From: Synechococcus sp. CC9311
Lineage (GTDB): Bacteria; Cyanobacteriota; Cyanobacteriia; PCC-6307; Cyanobiaceae
Assembly: GCF_000014585.1 (NCBI RefSeq)
Contig: NC_008319.1
Span: 1,612,001-1,676,000 of the forward strand
Length of the DNA stretch: 64,000 nt
Direction: 5' to 3'
Shown: positions 1 through 7,262 of the stretch, one piece after another
How positions within the stretch are numbered: the first letter of the stretch is position 1
How the letters are laid out: the number at the start of each line of letters is the position of its first letter
Position numbers and translations under genes: made by a program
Notes under the pieces: generated by a model
The model's database searches: none
Told to the model about the DNA's origin: nothing
Seen by the model: the letters and a program-made list of their open reading frames with translations, nothing else

Positions 1-69
1 GATCATCTTCTAGCAGGTCTGGTGGATAAAATTATTATTAGATTTCACGAAATAAGCAAGAATGCCTAA
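1..69 (+). CDS. possible 3' end of an ORF entering from upstream
   Basis: Frame 1 is open from the first base to a TAA at 67-69 and encodes 22 residues ending KNA. It could be the tail of a gene that starts before the window, or chance. The piece is too short to recognise. Confidence 0.25.
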   Translation, partial: DHLLAGLVDKIIIRFHEISKNA

Positions 70-395
70 TCAAATAGTTTGGACCATCTCTTGAAGACAG
101 TCCATCACACCTAGGTTGAAACAATGGCTTAAAAGACTAAGCTCGAAGTCAAATCACTCTTGGCCAAAGAATAAAAAATCAACTATAAAAAATATATCAA
201 AAACAAGAGGAGTTTCGAAACATTATGATTCGAGGATAATTCAATAGAAAAGATGCCCACATCCGTCAACTATTTTGCATACATTCATGCAAAACAAATG
301 AGCCAATGAAGACATTCTAGGTTAGATAGGTACTAAATTTCAGCCCAATGATGCAGCGTTGATTAGAGGCGTAGTCGTCACACCTCGAAGCATAA
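70..395. other. AT-rich spacer
   Basis: About 325 bases without a convincing reading frame on either strand. I saw no strong hairpin and no tRNA-like fold. Confidence 0.5.
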
Positions 396-635
396 TCAAC
401 GATGGCTACCAAGAGGTTCAATCCAATCAACTAGCACCTCACGATGATGCAGCCAGCGTTTTGAGACGCGGCATCCAAGATTGACCTGCCCTTCGTCCAT
501 AAGACGGCCTAAACGAATGGCAGCTGCTTCTTCAGGCCGTGAAAAGGTCTGAAGGTGATCTGTCAGCCATGTGACCTCATCTTCCGTAATTATCCCCGTA
601 GAGAGGGTTTCCAGCACTAACTCACCGACAGTCAT
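396..635 (-). CDS. conserved hypothetical protein (79 aa)
   Basis: A small acidic protein with no recognised domain. The frame is open to 701, but I prefer the internal ATG at 635 (MTVGELVLETL...), because the segment that follows (ITEDEVTWLTDHL, then EEAAAIRLGRLMDEGQ) resembles a family I recall from marine Synechococcus that starts at this point. The Cys in NLGCRVS is single. It is divergent from the small gene at 740. Function unknown; neither start has a good ribosome-binding site. Confidence 0.6.
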   Translation of the reverse strand: MTVGELVLETLSTGIITEDEVTWLTDHLQTFSRPEEAAAIRLGRLMDEGQVNLGCRVSKRWLHHREVLVDWIEPLGSHR

Positions 636-739
636 TGGGTTTGTAACAACTTCGTTACATTCTGGCGCTTCCGTGGCCCAGCCGTGGCCCGCAGTCCACA
701 TAGAGAGTTTTTAAGGTGGTGATACCAACAGGCAATTTC

Positions 740-898
740 ATGCAAGCCACTCTTGCCCAGCAATTCGAAACAGAATCAATCAAGAGGCAAATCGATTCCA
801 TGACTGACTTGGCTGAACTCCAAGCACTAGCGAGACATCTTGCAGATCTCTACCTAAAACAACGCGTTGCTACTGCCTGGGTCATTGCAAATAAATGA
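740..898 (+). CDS. conserved small cyanobacterial protein (52 aa)
   Basis: A short helical protein, MQATLAQQFETESIKRQ..., ending ATAWVIANK. The pattern of LAQQFE followed by a basic helix, an acidic turn (DSMTDLAEL), LA.HLADLYLKQ and a final AT.WV is typical of a small uncharacterised family in cyanobacteria. GTG codons at 716/719 are alternative starts and have an AAGG just upstream. I chose ATG 740 because family members begin close to the LAQQFE segment. Function unknown. Confidence 0.6.
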   Translation: MQATLAQQFETESIKRQIDSMTDLAELQALARHLADLYLKQRVATAWVIANK

Positions 899-1144
899 AC
901 CATCTGATTTCAAGCTCCTCCTTTCGAAGAACATTTAACTTTTAGACTTAAGCCTTACAGATAAAATCAATCATTTACTGCTCACACCTTTATAACAAGA
1001 AAGTCTTGCCTTAATAAAGAATACTTACTCGCAAAGACACTAAAAAAGCCTGTTACCAGCGAATGTTCAATAAAACTCTCTTGCTTTTACAGCTATCTGA
1101 AATTAACAACACAACAAGTTGCATTGCTTATTGTTTAATGTTTA

Positions 1145-1408
1145 ATGTTTTTTTTGCAGACCACGCTTTCATCTATCTTTTCTACGTCAAATCACCTTGA
1201 ACCATTACCAGGACACTGGTCACAGAGATTGAAGCCATCCCTCACCAGGTTCAAAGTTGAAAGACGGTTCCAAGCAGGCTGGCTGGGTGCTCAAACTGCT
1301 CTGCAGTTCGACGCTCGAGCTGAGCAATCATCACGAGATGAGCCGTGGTTCGAATCGCTGAAAGCAGCGCTAAGCCGATACAGAGAGGACAGTGAGTCAA
1401 AGTCATGA
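1145..1408 (+). CDS. hypothetical protein (87 aa)
   Basis: The frame starts at ATG 1145 within an AT-rich leader containing a repeated TTTAATG. The protein is basic and Trp-containing (GHWSQRLKPSL, RFQAGWLGAQ) and ends with a charged tail. No family is recognised and no membrane segment is visible. Codon use is unremarkable. It may be a lineage-specific gene. Confidence 0.45.
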   Translation: MFFLQTTLSSIFSTSNHLEPLPGHWSQRLKPSLTRFKVERRFQAGWLGAQTALQFDARAEQSSRDEPWFESLKAALSRYREDSESKS

Positions 1409-1489
1409 CGTCAATTTTGGAGCCAGTTCACGCCTCTGACTCCATTCCTTGCCATTTCTTGACCTAAAGGAAGATTCGACAGCTCATCA

Positions 1490-1678
1490 TCAGAAGCGAC
1501 ACCCGACCTCATGGATCAGGTCAATACTGTTGGGCCATCGCCGAATGTGCTCGTAAAACTCCATGGCAAGGATGCGAGCCTCCCAAGCGTCGGATGCGTA
1601 GAAACAAGCTTCCTGTTTGCTGCCATCTGACAGCTTGTAGCGAATCGTGAAATGTTTGTAGTGACTGAAATAAGCCAT
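1490..1678 (-). CDS. conserved hypothetical protein (62 aa)
   Basis: A short soluble protein rich in aromatic residues (MAYFSHYKHFTIRYKL, then ACFYASDAWEARILAMEFYEHI). It has the look of a small alpha/beta domain in which a strand-forming N terminus leads into an amphipathic helix. It lies three bases downstream of the stop of the 68-aa gene at 1682-1888, so the two probably form one operon. Function not recognised. Confidence 0.55.
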   Translation of the reverse strand: MAYFSHYKHFTIRYKLSDGSKQEACFYASDAWEARILAMEFYEHIRRWPNSIDLIHEVGCRF

Positions 1679-1681
1679 CGG

Positions 1682-1888
1682 TTAAGCCACCATTTCGTGA
1701 TCAGTCTGAATCGCGGTCGAACCCGAGCGATTCATGATGAAAACCATCTCATCCAAAGGGTTCAGGACTCTCGCAGATTGTCCTTCCTGCTGGCTGAGGG
1801 CATGAGCAGCCCAGAAAGCCTCGATTTCAGTTGTTCTGGATCCATGATCCATCCACCCCGAGGAGCTCAGCTCTTGAATTCTGTACAT
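1682..1888 (-). CDS. hypothetical protein (68 aa)
   Basis: The start is ATG 1888 (MYRIQELSSSGW). The frame is open upstream to 2134, but that part is Cys-rich and unlike coding sequence. The core, TEIEAFWAAHALSQQEGQ followed by VRVL-type strand residues, looks like a small alpha/beta protein. It is directly followed by the 62-aa gene on the same strand. No family recognised. Confidence 0.5.
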   Translation of the reverse strand: MYRIQELSSSGWMDHGSRTTEIEAFWAAHALSQQEGQSARVLNPLDEMVFIMNRSGSTAIQTDHEMVA

Positions 1889-2229
1889 CAATGACGTTTC
1901 GTATATACACAATTTATGCACCCAACCTCCAAAAGACGGTACAAACCACCCACATCGATCAGAAGTCTTCGGGATCACGGATGATTCATGTGGTAATAGA
2001 GACAAATAAACGTGATTTTTCAAGATTTCATCACATTCAAAGGAAATACAAACGACGAATAGATCTCGTCGAGCATGAATGCAAACAACCAATGAAAAGG
2101 CCGTGACCCCCCGGCCACGGCCCACGAGACGCATTCATAGAGCTTGATCTGAACTCTTCACATTGGGCTCTTTCGTTATGGCGCATGCAATCTCCCTGAC
2201 ACATCAGTGTTTGTACTCAGCAGCTTCAC
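1889..2229. other. spacer holding the Nif11-gene terminator
   Basis: About 340 bases without a supported gene. The only clear element is the GC-rich hairpin at 2099-2122 (listed separately). Confidence 0.5.
2095..2122 (-). terminator. intrinsic terminator after the Nif11 gene
   Basis: On the minus strand GGCCGTG pairs with CACGGCC across a 10-base GC-rich loop and is followed by TTTTC. It lies about 110 bases beyond the stop at 2230 and supports a minus-strand transcript from the Nif11 gene. Confidence 0.65.
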
Positions 2230-2448
2230 TCAGTAACGGTGTGGATATTCACCAGGATGATCGACACGATGAACACGCATCCCTCTCAGAGACTTGCCCG
2301 ATAGCAGGAGCACTTCGCTACCAGACACGGGATAACCGAGCTCCTGAGCGATCATTGCAACCTCAGCAGCTGTCATTGCAGAGTAAACCCGGCTTTGCAA
2401 ACGAGCATCCCGTTGCAAATGCTCCAAAAAGGACTGGAGAGCGCTCAC
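2230..2448 (-). CDS. Nif11-domain protein (72 aa)
   Basis: SALQSFLEHLQRDARLQSRV at the N terminus, the central AEVAMIAQELGYPVSG and the following EVLLLSGKSL match the Nif11 domain (Pfam family), which is abundant in marine picocyanobacteria. Nif11 sequences often form the leader of ribosomally made, modified peptides, but many are stand-alone. The frame is open to 2685, yet the domain starts at the GTG at 2448, so I place the start there; a weak AAGGA lies about 16 bases upstream. After the domain there is only a short charged tail with no Cys, Ser/Thr-rich core or double-Gly cleavage site, so a precursor role is not supported. No modifying enzyme is in the window. Confidence 0.7.
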   Translation of the reverse strand: MSALQSFLEHLQRDARLQSRVYSAMTAAEVAMIAQELGYPVSGSEVLLLSGKSLRGMRVHRVDHPGEYPHRY

Positions 2449-2559
2449 AAAAGATGTCCCATGTCCTTGACTCCGCCAGTGAATCACGAAATGGAACCCC
2501 GGCGAGAGCCGACGCAAACAAAACCAAGAACTGGAATGAGCAACTGAAGCGGTCATGAC

Positions 2560-4059
2560 ATGACGTTGAAGGCTCGATGGAGTACGAATCAAGGCATGAC
2601 CCATCACCAATCTCCAGCGATCGCTGGCCGAGAAGCCGATCTGCATTCTCTTTTGCAAAATCGTGAGCCTGTCTGGATACAGCACACAAATCTGAGGGTT
2701 GAGGGGATCAGCTCAGCGTTCGCCTGTGCACTGCACATGCATCAGCCCACGATCCCTGCTGGCAAAAGCGGAGAACTGGTCTCTCATCTGCAATACATGT
2801 TTGACAACCAGGGGGAAGGCGACAACCACAACGCGGAGTCCTTCGCGCAGTGCTATCGGCGCATGGCTGATCTCATTCCTCAGCTGATCAGCGAAGGATG
2901 CAATCCGCGAATCATGCTCGATTATTCCGGCAACCTCCTCTGGGGTGTTCACCAGATGGGTCGTGACGACATCACAGGCGCAATGCGCTATCTCGCCTGT
3001 GATCCAGCCATGCAACGTCATGTCGAGTGGCTGGGTACGTTCTGGAGCCATGCGGTCGCTCCATCCACACCAATTCCCGATCTCAAACTTCAGATCAGTG
3101 CCTGGCAACACCAATTCTTTGATCTATTCGGAGAAGAAGCACTGAAAAGGGTGAAAGGGTTTTCACCACCCGAAATGCATCTTCCAAACCACCCAGATAC
3201 ACTTCATGCCTTTATCCAGGCTCTCAATGACTGTGGTTACAAGTGGTTGATGGTTCAAGAACACAGCGTAGAAAACCTGGATGGTTCACCTCTTTCCCAT
3301 TCACAGAAATACCTCCCCAACCAACTGGTCGCACGCAGCTCAACAGGCGAGATTGCACGGATCACGGTTTTAATCAAGACACAGGGCTCCGACACGAAAC
3401 TGGTGGGTCAAATGCAGCCCTATTACGAAGCACTCACCCTTGGACAACAACCGCTTAGAAGCAGAAACATTCCATCAGTAGTGACGCAAATTGCTGATGG
3501 CGAAAACGGGGGGGTCATGATGAATGAATTCCCAGAGGCCTTCGTTCAAGCGCACCGCAAAGCGATGGATCAGAACTCACAGGGAGACAGCGGGCAAGTG
3601 AAAACGGTGGCGATCAACGGAAGCGAGTGGCTCGAGCTTCTCGAGCAGGCAGGGGTTACCGCTTCCGATTTCCCTGAAGTTCAAGCCGTACAACAGCACC
3701 GGCTATGGAAGCAGGTAGGCAGCTGTTCGACTCGTGAGACCGTTAACGCAGCAATCGATGAACTCAAAGCCAGTAACAGCGACTTCTCAATGGAGGGAGC
3801 CTCTTGGACCAACAACCTGAGTTGGGTTGAGGGGTACGACAACGTCTTGGAACCGATGAACAAACTCAGCGCAGCCTTTCATCAACATTTCGACAAGCAA
3901 ACGGCAGAAGACCCATCGTTCACGACAAGCGACAGGTATCAAAAAGCATTACTGCATCTGCTTTTACTGGAGACAAGCTGCTTCCGTTACTGGGGCCAAG
4001 GCACTTGGACGGAGTACGCGCGCAACATTCACAGCCAAGGCCAGGCTTTGCTGAGTTAA
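2560..4059 (+). CDS. glycoside hydrolase family 57-type protein
   Basis: The N-terminal ALHMHQPTIPAG (about residues 56-67) is the first conserved motif of GH57 enzymes. It is followed by a helical barrel-like region with IMLDYSGNLLWGV and later HVEWLGTFWSHAVAPS, in the expected order. GH57 enzymes act on alpha-glucans (alpha-amylase, amylopullulanase, branching enzyme), so a role in glycogen metabolism is plausible but the substrate is not shown. At 499 residues it is within the usual range. ATG 2596 is an alternative start. It is convergent with the gene ending at 4167, with a hairpin between them. Confidence 0.75.
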   Translation: MTLKARWSTNQGMTHHQSPAIAGREADLHSLLQNREPVWIQHTNLRVEGISSAFACALHMHQPTIPAGKSGELVSHLQYMFDNQGEGDNHNAESFAQCYRRMADLIPQLISEGCNPRIMLDYSGNLLWGVHQMGRDDITGAMRYLACDPAMQRHVEWLGTFWSHAVAPSTPIPDLKLQISAWQHQFFDLFGEEALKRVKGFSPPEMHLPNHPDTLHAFIQALNDCGYKWLMVQEHSVENLDGSPLSHSQKYLPNQLVARSSTGEIARITVLIKTQGSDTKLVGQMQPYYEALTLGQQPLRSRNIPSVVTQIADGENGGVMMNEFPEAFVQAHRKAMDQNSQGDSGQVKTVAINGSEWLELLEQAGVTASDFPEVQAVQQHRLWKQVGSCSTRETVNAAIDELKASNSDFSMEGASWTNNLSWVEGYDNVLEPMNKLSAAFHQHFDKQTAEDPSFTTSDRYQKALLHLLLLETSCFRYWGQGTWTEYARNIHSQGQALLS

Positions 4060-4078
4060 CGCATGTCAATGCCCCTAG

Positions 4079-4109
4079 ATGCACCGCAGAAAAATGTTCT
4101 GCCGTGCAT
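4079..4109. terminator. hairpin between convergent genes
   Basis: Two 13-base arms pair with a single C-C mismatch around a 5-base loop (ATGCACCGCAGAA / TTCTGCCGTGCAT). It sits 20 bases after the GH57 stop and before the convergent stop at 4167. No T-run follows, so it may be a bidirectional or stabilising hairpin. Confidence 0.5.
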
Positions 4110-4166
4110 TTCAGCAGGATTAAGGGACTCGATCAACAACCAATGATCGACCACTCACTTTCAAGA

Positions 4167-4469
4167 TCAACCAGCAGCGCGTGATCGACGACGCACCACT
4201 CGACGACCATCGGGTGTCTGCTCCACATCCGGCTCGCTGTCAGCACTGGTTGTGACATCTTTCCCCTCTGGTTCGTTCTCAGGCGGTTCTTGCTCAGCAA
4301 TCAGACCCACAACAACTGCAGCCTGAACCTGATCCGACAGATCGCCAATCACCATCAGTGCCTTGAGGGTGAGCTCCAATCGGGATTCGCGAGGCAAACC
4401 CGGGCGAAGCTTCTTGACAGAACCCCATAACTCCTTTCCGACTTCTTTGAGTAGCTCTTTGTCCGCCAT
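4167..4469 (-). CDS. conserved hypothetical protein (100 aa)
   Basis: An N-terminal helical domain (MADKELLKEVGKELWGSVKK, then LELTLKALMVIGDLSDQVQAAVVVGLIAE) is followed by an acidic linker (QEPPENEPEG) and a basic tail, DGRRVVRRRSRAAG. This helical-domain-plus-basic-tail design suggests binding to nucleic acid or membrane surfaces, but that is inference. ATG start at 4469. No enzyme motif. Confidence 0.65.
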   Translation of the reverse strand: MADKELLKEVGKELWGSVKKLRPGLPRESRLELTLKALMVIGDLSDQVQAAVVVGLIAEQEPPENEPEGKDVTTSADSEPDVEQTPDGRRVVRRRSRAAG

Positions 4470-4509
4470 CTAAATTATTGTCAATCACATCAACTTACCG
4501 AACGAACGG

Positions 4510-4896
4510 TTGGAGGGGCTGCTGAAGACGCTGGTCTACGACGGTGGGTGTCCTTTCTGCAAGGCGTTTGCCTTGCGAAGCGAACTGAAAGGGGGGATTC
4601 CAGATCTCATGATCCGGGATGGAAGGCATGAAGATGATCTCCGAAACGACTTACGTCGACGAGGTTTCAATTTGAGTGAGGGAGCGGTATTAATGGACGG
4701 AGATCAGATTTGGCACGGAAGCGAAGCAATATCCATTCTTTGCAGAGAACTAAAACCGAGCGATCCTCTTTTGGCATTACTGAATGGACTCTTTCGAAAT
4801 AAGAAACGAGCGAGTGTTTTGTATCCAGGGTTGCTTGCAGCTCGTCAACTCGCTCTAACACTCAAAGGATTGCCCGTTGATCCAGACCGTGCCTGA
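4510..4896 (+). CDS. DCC-family thiol-disulfide oxidoreductase (DUF393)
   Basis: The N terminus TLVYDGGCPFCKAFALR carries the DxxCxxC-type signature of the DCC/YuxK family (here DGGCPFC, residues about 11-17). A thioredoxin-like alpha/beta fold follows, then GSEAISILCREL and LYPGLLAARQLALTL near the end. Family members are predicted thiol-disulfide oxidoreductases; the substrate is unknown. The frame starts with TTG at 4510 with little room for an alternative. Its last 52 bases overlap an antisense small ORF (4845-5018). Confidence 0.8.
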   Translation: MEGLLKTLVYDGGCPFCKAFALRSELKGGIPDLMIRDGRHEDDLRNDLRRRGFNLSEGAVLMDGDQIWHGSEAISILCRELKPSDPLLALLNGLFRNKKRASVLYPGLLAARQLALTLKGLPVDPDRA

Positions 4897-5018
4897 GTCT
4901 TTTGATAAAGCTGCTCTTCAAGATCCATTTGATAGGAGAACTCGCGAATTTCTGCCTGCATCTCTAAGAGCATGACCACGAGTGAACGTGCCAGATCCCT
5001 GCTAAAGCAATTCTGCAT
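4845..5018 (-). CDS. possible small protein (57 aa), antisense to the DCC gene end
   Basis: ATG 5018 (alternative ATG 4973) opens a frame whose middle reads LLEMQAEIREFSYQMDLEEQ, a regular amphipathic heptad-like helix unlike chance translation, then QLYQKTQARSGS and a stop at 4845. It overlaps the 3' end of the opposite-strand DCC gene by 52 bases. No family recognised. Confidence 0.4.
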   Translation of the reverse strand: MQNCFSRDLARSLVVMLLEMQAEIREFSYQMDLEEQLYQKTQARSGSTGNPLSVRAS

Positions 5019-5311
5019 GGATGACGCTCAATACAGGACCCAACTCTTCTAAGTGACTTGAACAACCGTTCGTGGATAAGGTGAGGCTGCTGTTACACAG
5101 CTCAATGATTTTTAGTTCAATAAGGATGATGGACAAGCAAAAGAGCCTGAACATCGCATCAAAAGACAGCTCCTTAACATCAACCTAGGGATGCAATGCA
5201 CGCAAACCGCTTACTTGATGATGAACGTGCATAACACAACTCTACGTTCGGCAGAAGCAAAGATTTCCTAACGGAAACATATTCAGATTCGCACCTAAAA
5301 ACGACTGGATT

Positions 5312-5485
5312 TCACAGCAAGAGCCCACCCCGTGCTGGGGGCCTCTGCTTCGGGAGCTGAAACACCTCTGGCGAACGCTGTGGAACGACTCGATAGCGGA
5401 CACGTACTTGTGTTTTGGATGCGCAGTGCGTGAGCAAACCCAAGAACAACACAATAAGAAGCCCCATCACAACACGATGATTCAC
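5312..5485 (-). CDS. small membrane or lipoprotein-like peptide (57 aa)
   Basis: GTG 5485 is preceded by a purine-rich GAGGTGAGGGA that can act as ribosome-binding site. The N-terminal basic residues and the hydrophobic run GLLIVLFLGLLTHCASK resemble a signal or anchor segment with a Cys at residue 21; LTHC is only a poor lipobox because of His at -1. The rest is basic and Pro/Arg-rich (PKQRPPARGGLLL). ATG at residue 7 is an alternative start. Function unknown. Confidence 0.5.
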   Translation of the reverse strand: MNHRVVMGLLIVLFLGLLTHCASKTQVRVRYRVVPQRSPEVFQLPKQRPPARGGLLL

Positions 5486-5836
5486 TCCCTCACCTCTTCA
5501 GACCAGGCACAAAAACCAGAAACATCATCCCAAGCAATCAAGCTGTGTGCATCAATAAAATCCACAACGATTTGACATTTATCAAACCACCATAACCAGC
5601 ATTTCATGGGAATGCTCATTTAAGCCTCGAATCAATCCAACTATTCAAACAAGGTCATGGAAACATATAATCTTGGCAATTAGCAACGAACAAAAGATCA
5701 ATCAAAACCAAAGCTAACATCTGGGAAGCACTAAGCGATTGCGGAAGCAGAATCCCAGACAGCAATAGAAAAATTATAAAATCACGAAATATTCTGCGAG
5801 ACTTTATCGAACAGAAGCTTACTCTCAAAAAAGCAT
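5486..5836. other. AT-rich spacer upstream of the GTG-start small gene
   Basis: About 350 AT-rich bases with no supported gene. It may hold the promoter of the 5312-5485 gene and the 3' region of the band-7 gene, but I could not identify a specific element. Confidence 0.5.
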
Positions 5837-6646
5837 TTACTTCTTAGAGCTAACGATCACTGAAGGCATACCACCATTGGTTCCTGGCAATCCAGGAACA
5901 ACCTGGGTCATTCCATCCCACTTATCAAGGAATAATTTGTACAACACGCGATCATCAAGGCTTTGATTCAAGGTGTCGTAGCGCAAGGCTTCTTGTTCAG
6001 CGATCTTGACCTCGGTTTGAGCTCTGAGAAGTTGCTGCTCAGCAATCTGTTTCTGCTCAATTGCTGCCCGGTACTCTTCAGCGATTTCCAATCCAGTGAG
6101 ATCAAGGCCTAGCACCTTTACGTAATCAAATTGGTCAAGCTCATCAGCAACTGTTTCTGCAACGAGAGTTGAAATGTCATTCCATTCAGAAGCGATTGTG
6201 ACCAACTCATACTGAGAAAACACAGACTTGAGCGCTTTCAACAACGAAGGCTGAATAATTCTTGGATACACATCGCGGTCATTGCTTGCAATCGTGCTGT
6301 AAGCACGACCAGCTTGATCAGCTCTCAATGCATATTTGATAGTGGCCGTAGCCTCAATCACCTGCAAATCCTTCGTCAAAGTCGCAAAGTTTTCAGGCCG
6401 TACCTGGGTACGGATACTGAAGGGCCAAACCTGCTGAACGAGTGGGATTTTGACATTTAATCCAGGCTGGCGAGGTGCACCACTGACCTTGCCCAGTGTG
6501 GTTACAACAGCAACTTCACCAGCTGGCACCACAAACAAGGCCTGAGCAAACAAAAGCAAAGCAGCTAAGACGAGACCAAGAATTGCGACCAGCCCTCCTT
6601 CAGGCCCTCCTGGGGTCACCGAACGCATTTGGGATGGGGTCTGCAT
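5837..6646 (-). CDS. SPFH/band-7 (prohibitin-like) membrane protein
   Basis: One N-terminal membrane anchor (about residues 19-41, LVAILGLVLAALLLFAQALF) is followed by the SPFH core. VVPAGEVAVVTTLGKV, PGLNVKIPLVQQV and the strand pattern up to KALKSVFSQYEL are typical of prohibitins. A long coiled coil follows (AAIEQKQIAEQQLLRAQTEV). Such proteins form ring-like membrane scaffolds and are linked to protein quality control; in cyanobacteria they sit in plasma and thylakoid membranes. Length 269 is normal. The gene is transcribed alone. Confidence 0.85.
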   Translation of the reverse strand: MQTPSQMRSVTPGGPEGGLVAILGLVLAALLLFAQALFVVPAGEVAVVTTLGKVSGAPRQPGLNVKIPLVQQVWPFSIRTQVRPENFATLTKDLQVIEATATIKYALRADQAGRAYSTIASNDRDVYPRIIQPSLLKALKSVFSQYELVTIASEWNDISTLVAETVADELDQFDYVKVLGLDLTGLEIAEEYRAAIEQKQIAEQQLLRAQTEVKIAEQEALRYDTLNQSLDDRVLYKLFLDKWDGMTQVVPGLPGTNGGMPSVIVSSKK

Positions 6647-6759
6647 GAGAAATGTTGTCCACTAGAACTTTTCTGTACCTTCTTTAGCGAAAACGCACGG
6701 GATTGAGGCGACCATCGTGCTCAAAATGCCACAGTGATCTTGGTATCGACTGGAGAGCG

Positions 6760-6924
6760 ATGTCCCAGCGATTCACCGTTTTCTTCAAACTCACTGGTGA
6801 GAGTGTCGGCTCCATCACAGTGTTTGCCTCAGATCATGCAGCAGCTTGGGCTGCAGCTCTTGATGAATTCGGACCTCGAACTATCTCAGTAGTTCGAACA
6901 GCAGACGATGACAGCGCCCTATGA
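6760..6924 (+). CDS. conserved hypothetical protein (54 aa)
   Basis: ATG 6760 is preceded by GGAG at good spacing, so I choose it over the longer frame from 6703. The protein MSQRFTVFFKLTGESVGS followed by VFASDHAAAWAAALDEFG looks like a small beta-strand plus helix domain. Its stop overlaps the end of the convergent gene at 6919 by 6 bases. Function unknown. Confidence 0.55.
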   Translation: MSQRFTVFFKLTGESVGSITVFASDHAAAWAAALDEFGPRTISVVRTADDDSAL

Positions 6925-7218
6925 ACGTCGATTCAGCGACGCTTTCCATCGATCCCACAATTTTTGCTGCCAAGGTGTCACATCCATAGGGATGCGATCA
7001 GCCGATTTCTGCTGAACCTGATCCAGTTGCTCAAGTTCACTGCGCAATTGACGAAGGATCGGGATCAGGGCAAGTGCGGCGAGCAAGCCTGCAATCAGAA
7101 GGATCGGCAGCACGATGGGTAGCAAAGCCAACATCACCACCAATCCGAGGCCAACAACAAGGCCAGCAATAAGTTGTTGCTGCCAACGAGGACGCTTGCG
7201 GGCTGGAAGCTGTTTCAT
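6919..7218 (-). CDS. small membrane protein (99 aa)
   Basis: A basic N terminus (MKQLPARKRPRWQQQL) precedes a long hydrophobic stretch from about residue 18 to 54, probably two close-packed membrane helices. The C terminus is soluble, with a coiled segment (LRSELEQLDQVQQKSADR) and PWQQKLWDRWKAS. A GTG at 7251 is an alternative start. No known family. Confidence 0.6.
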   Translation of the reverse strand: MKQLPARKRPRWQQQLIAGLVVGLGLVVMLALLPIVLPILLIAGLLAALALIPILRQLRSELEQLDQVQQKSADRIPMDVTPWQQKLWDRWKASLNRRS

Positions 7219-7262
7219 TGCATCGCTGTCGGCCTTAGCGCACTCTTCCACAACAGTCCCTA

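Noticed and set aside
1347-1356. GGTTCGAATC, the usual tRNA T-loop motif
   Set aside because: It lies within a plausible reading frame and no matching acceptor, D or anticodon stem can be drawn around it.
5242-5454. 70-aa minus-strand frame
   Set aside because: Cys-rich, irregular sequence in the shadow of the better-supported 57-aa frame at 5312-5485, which has a ribosome-binding site and signal-like segment.
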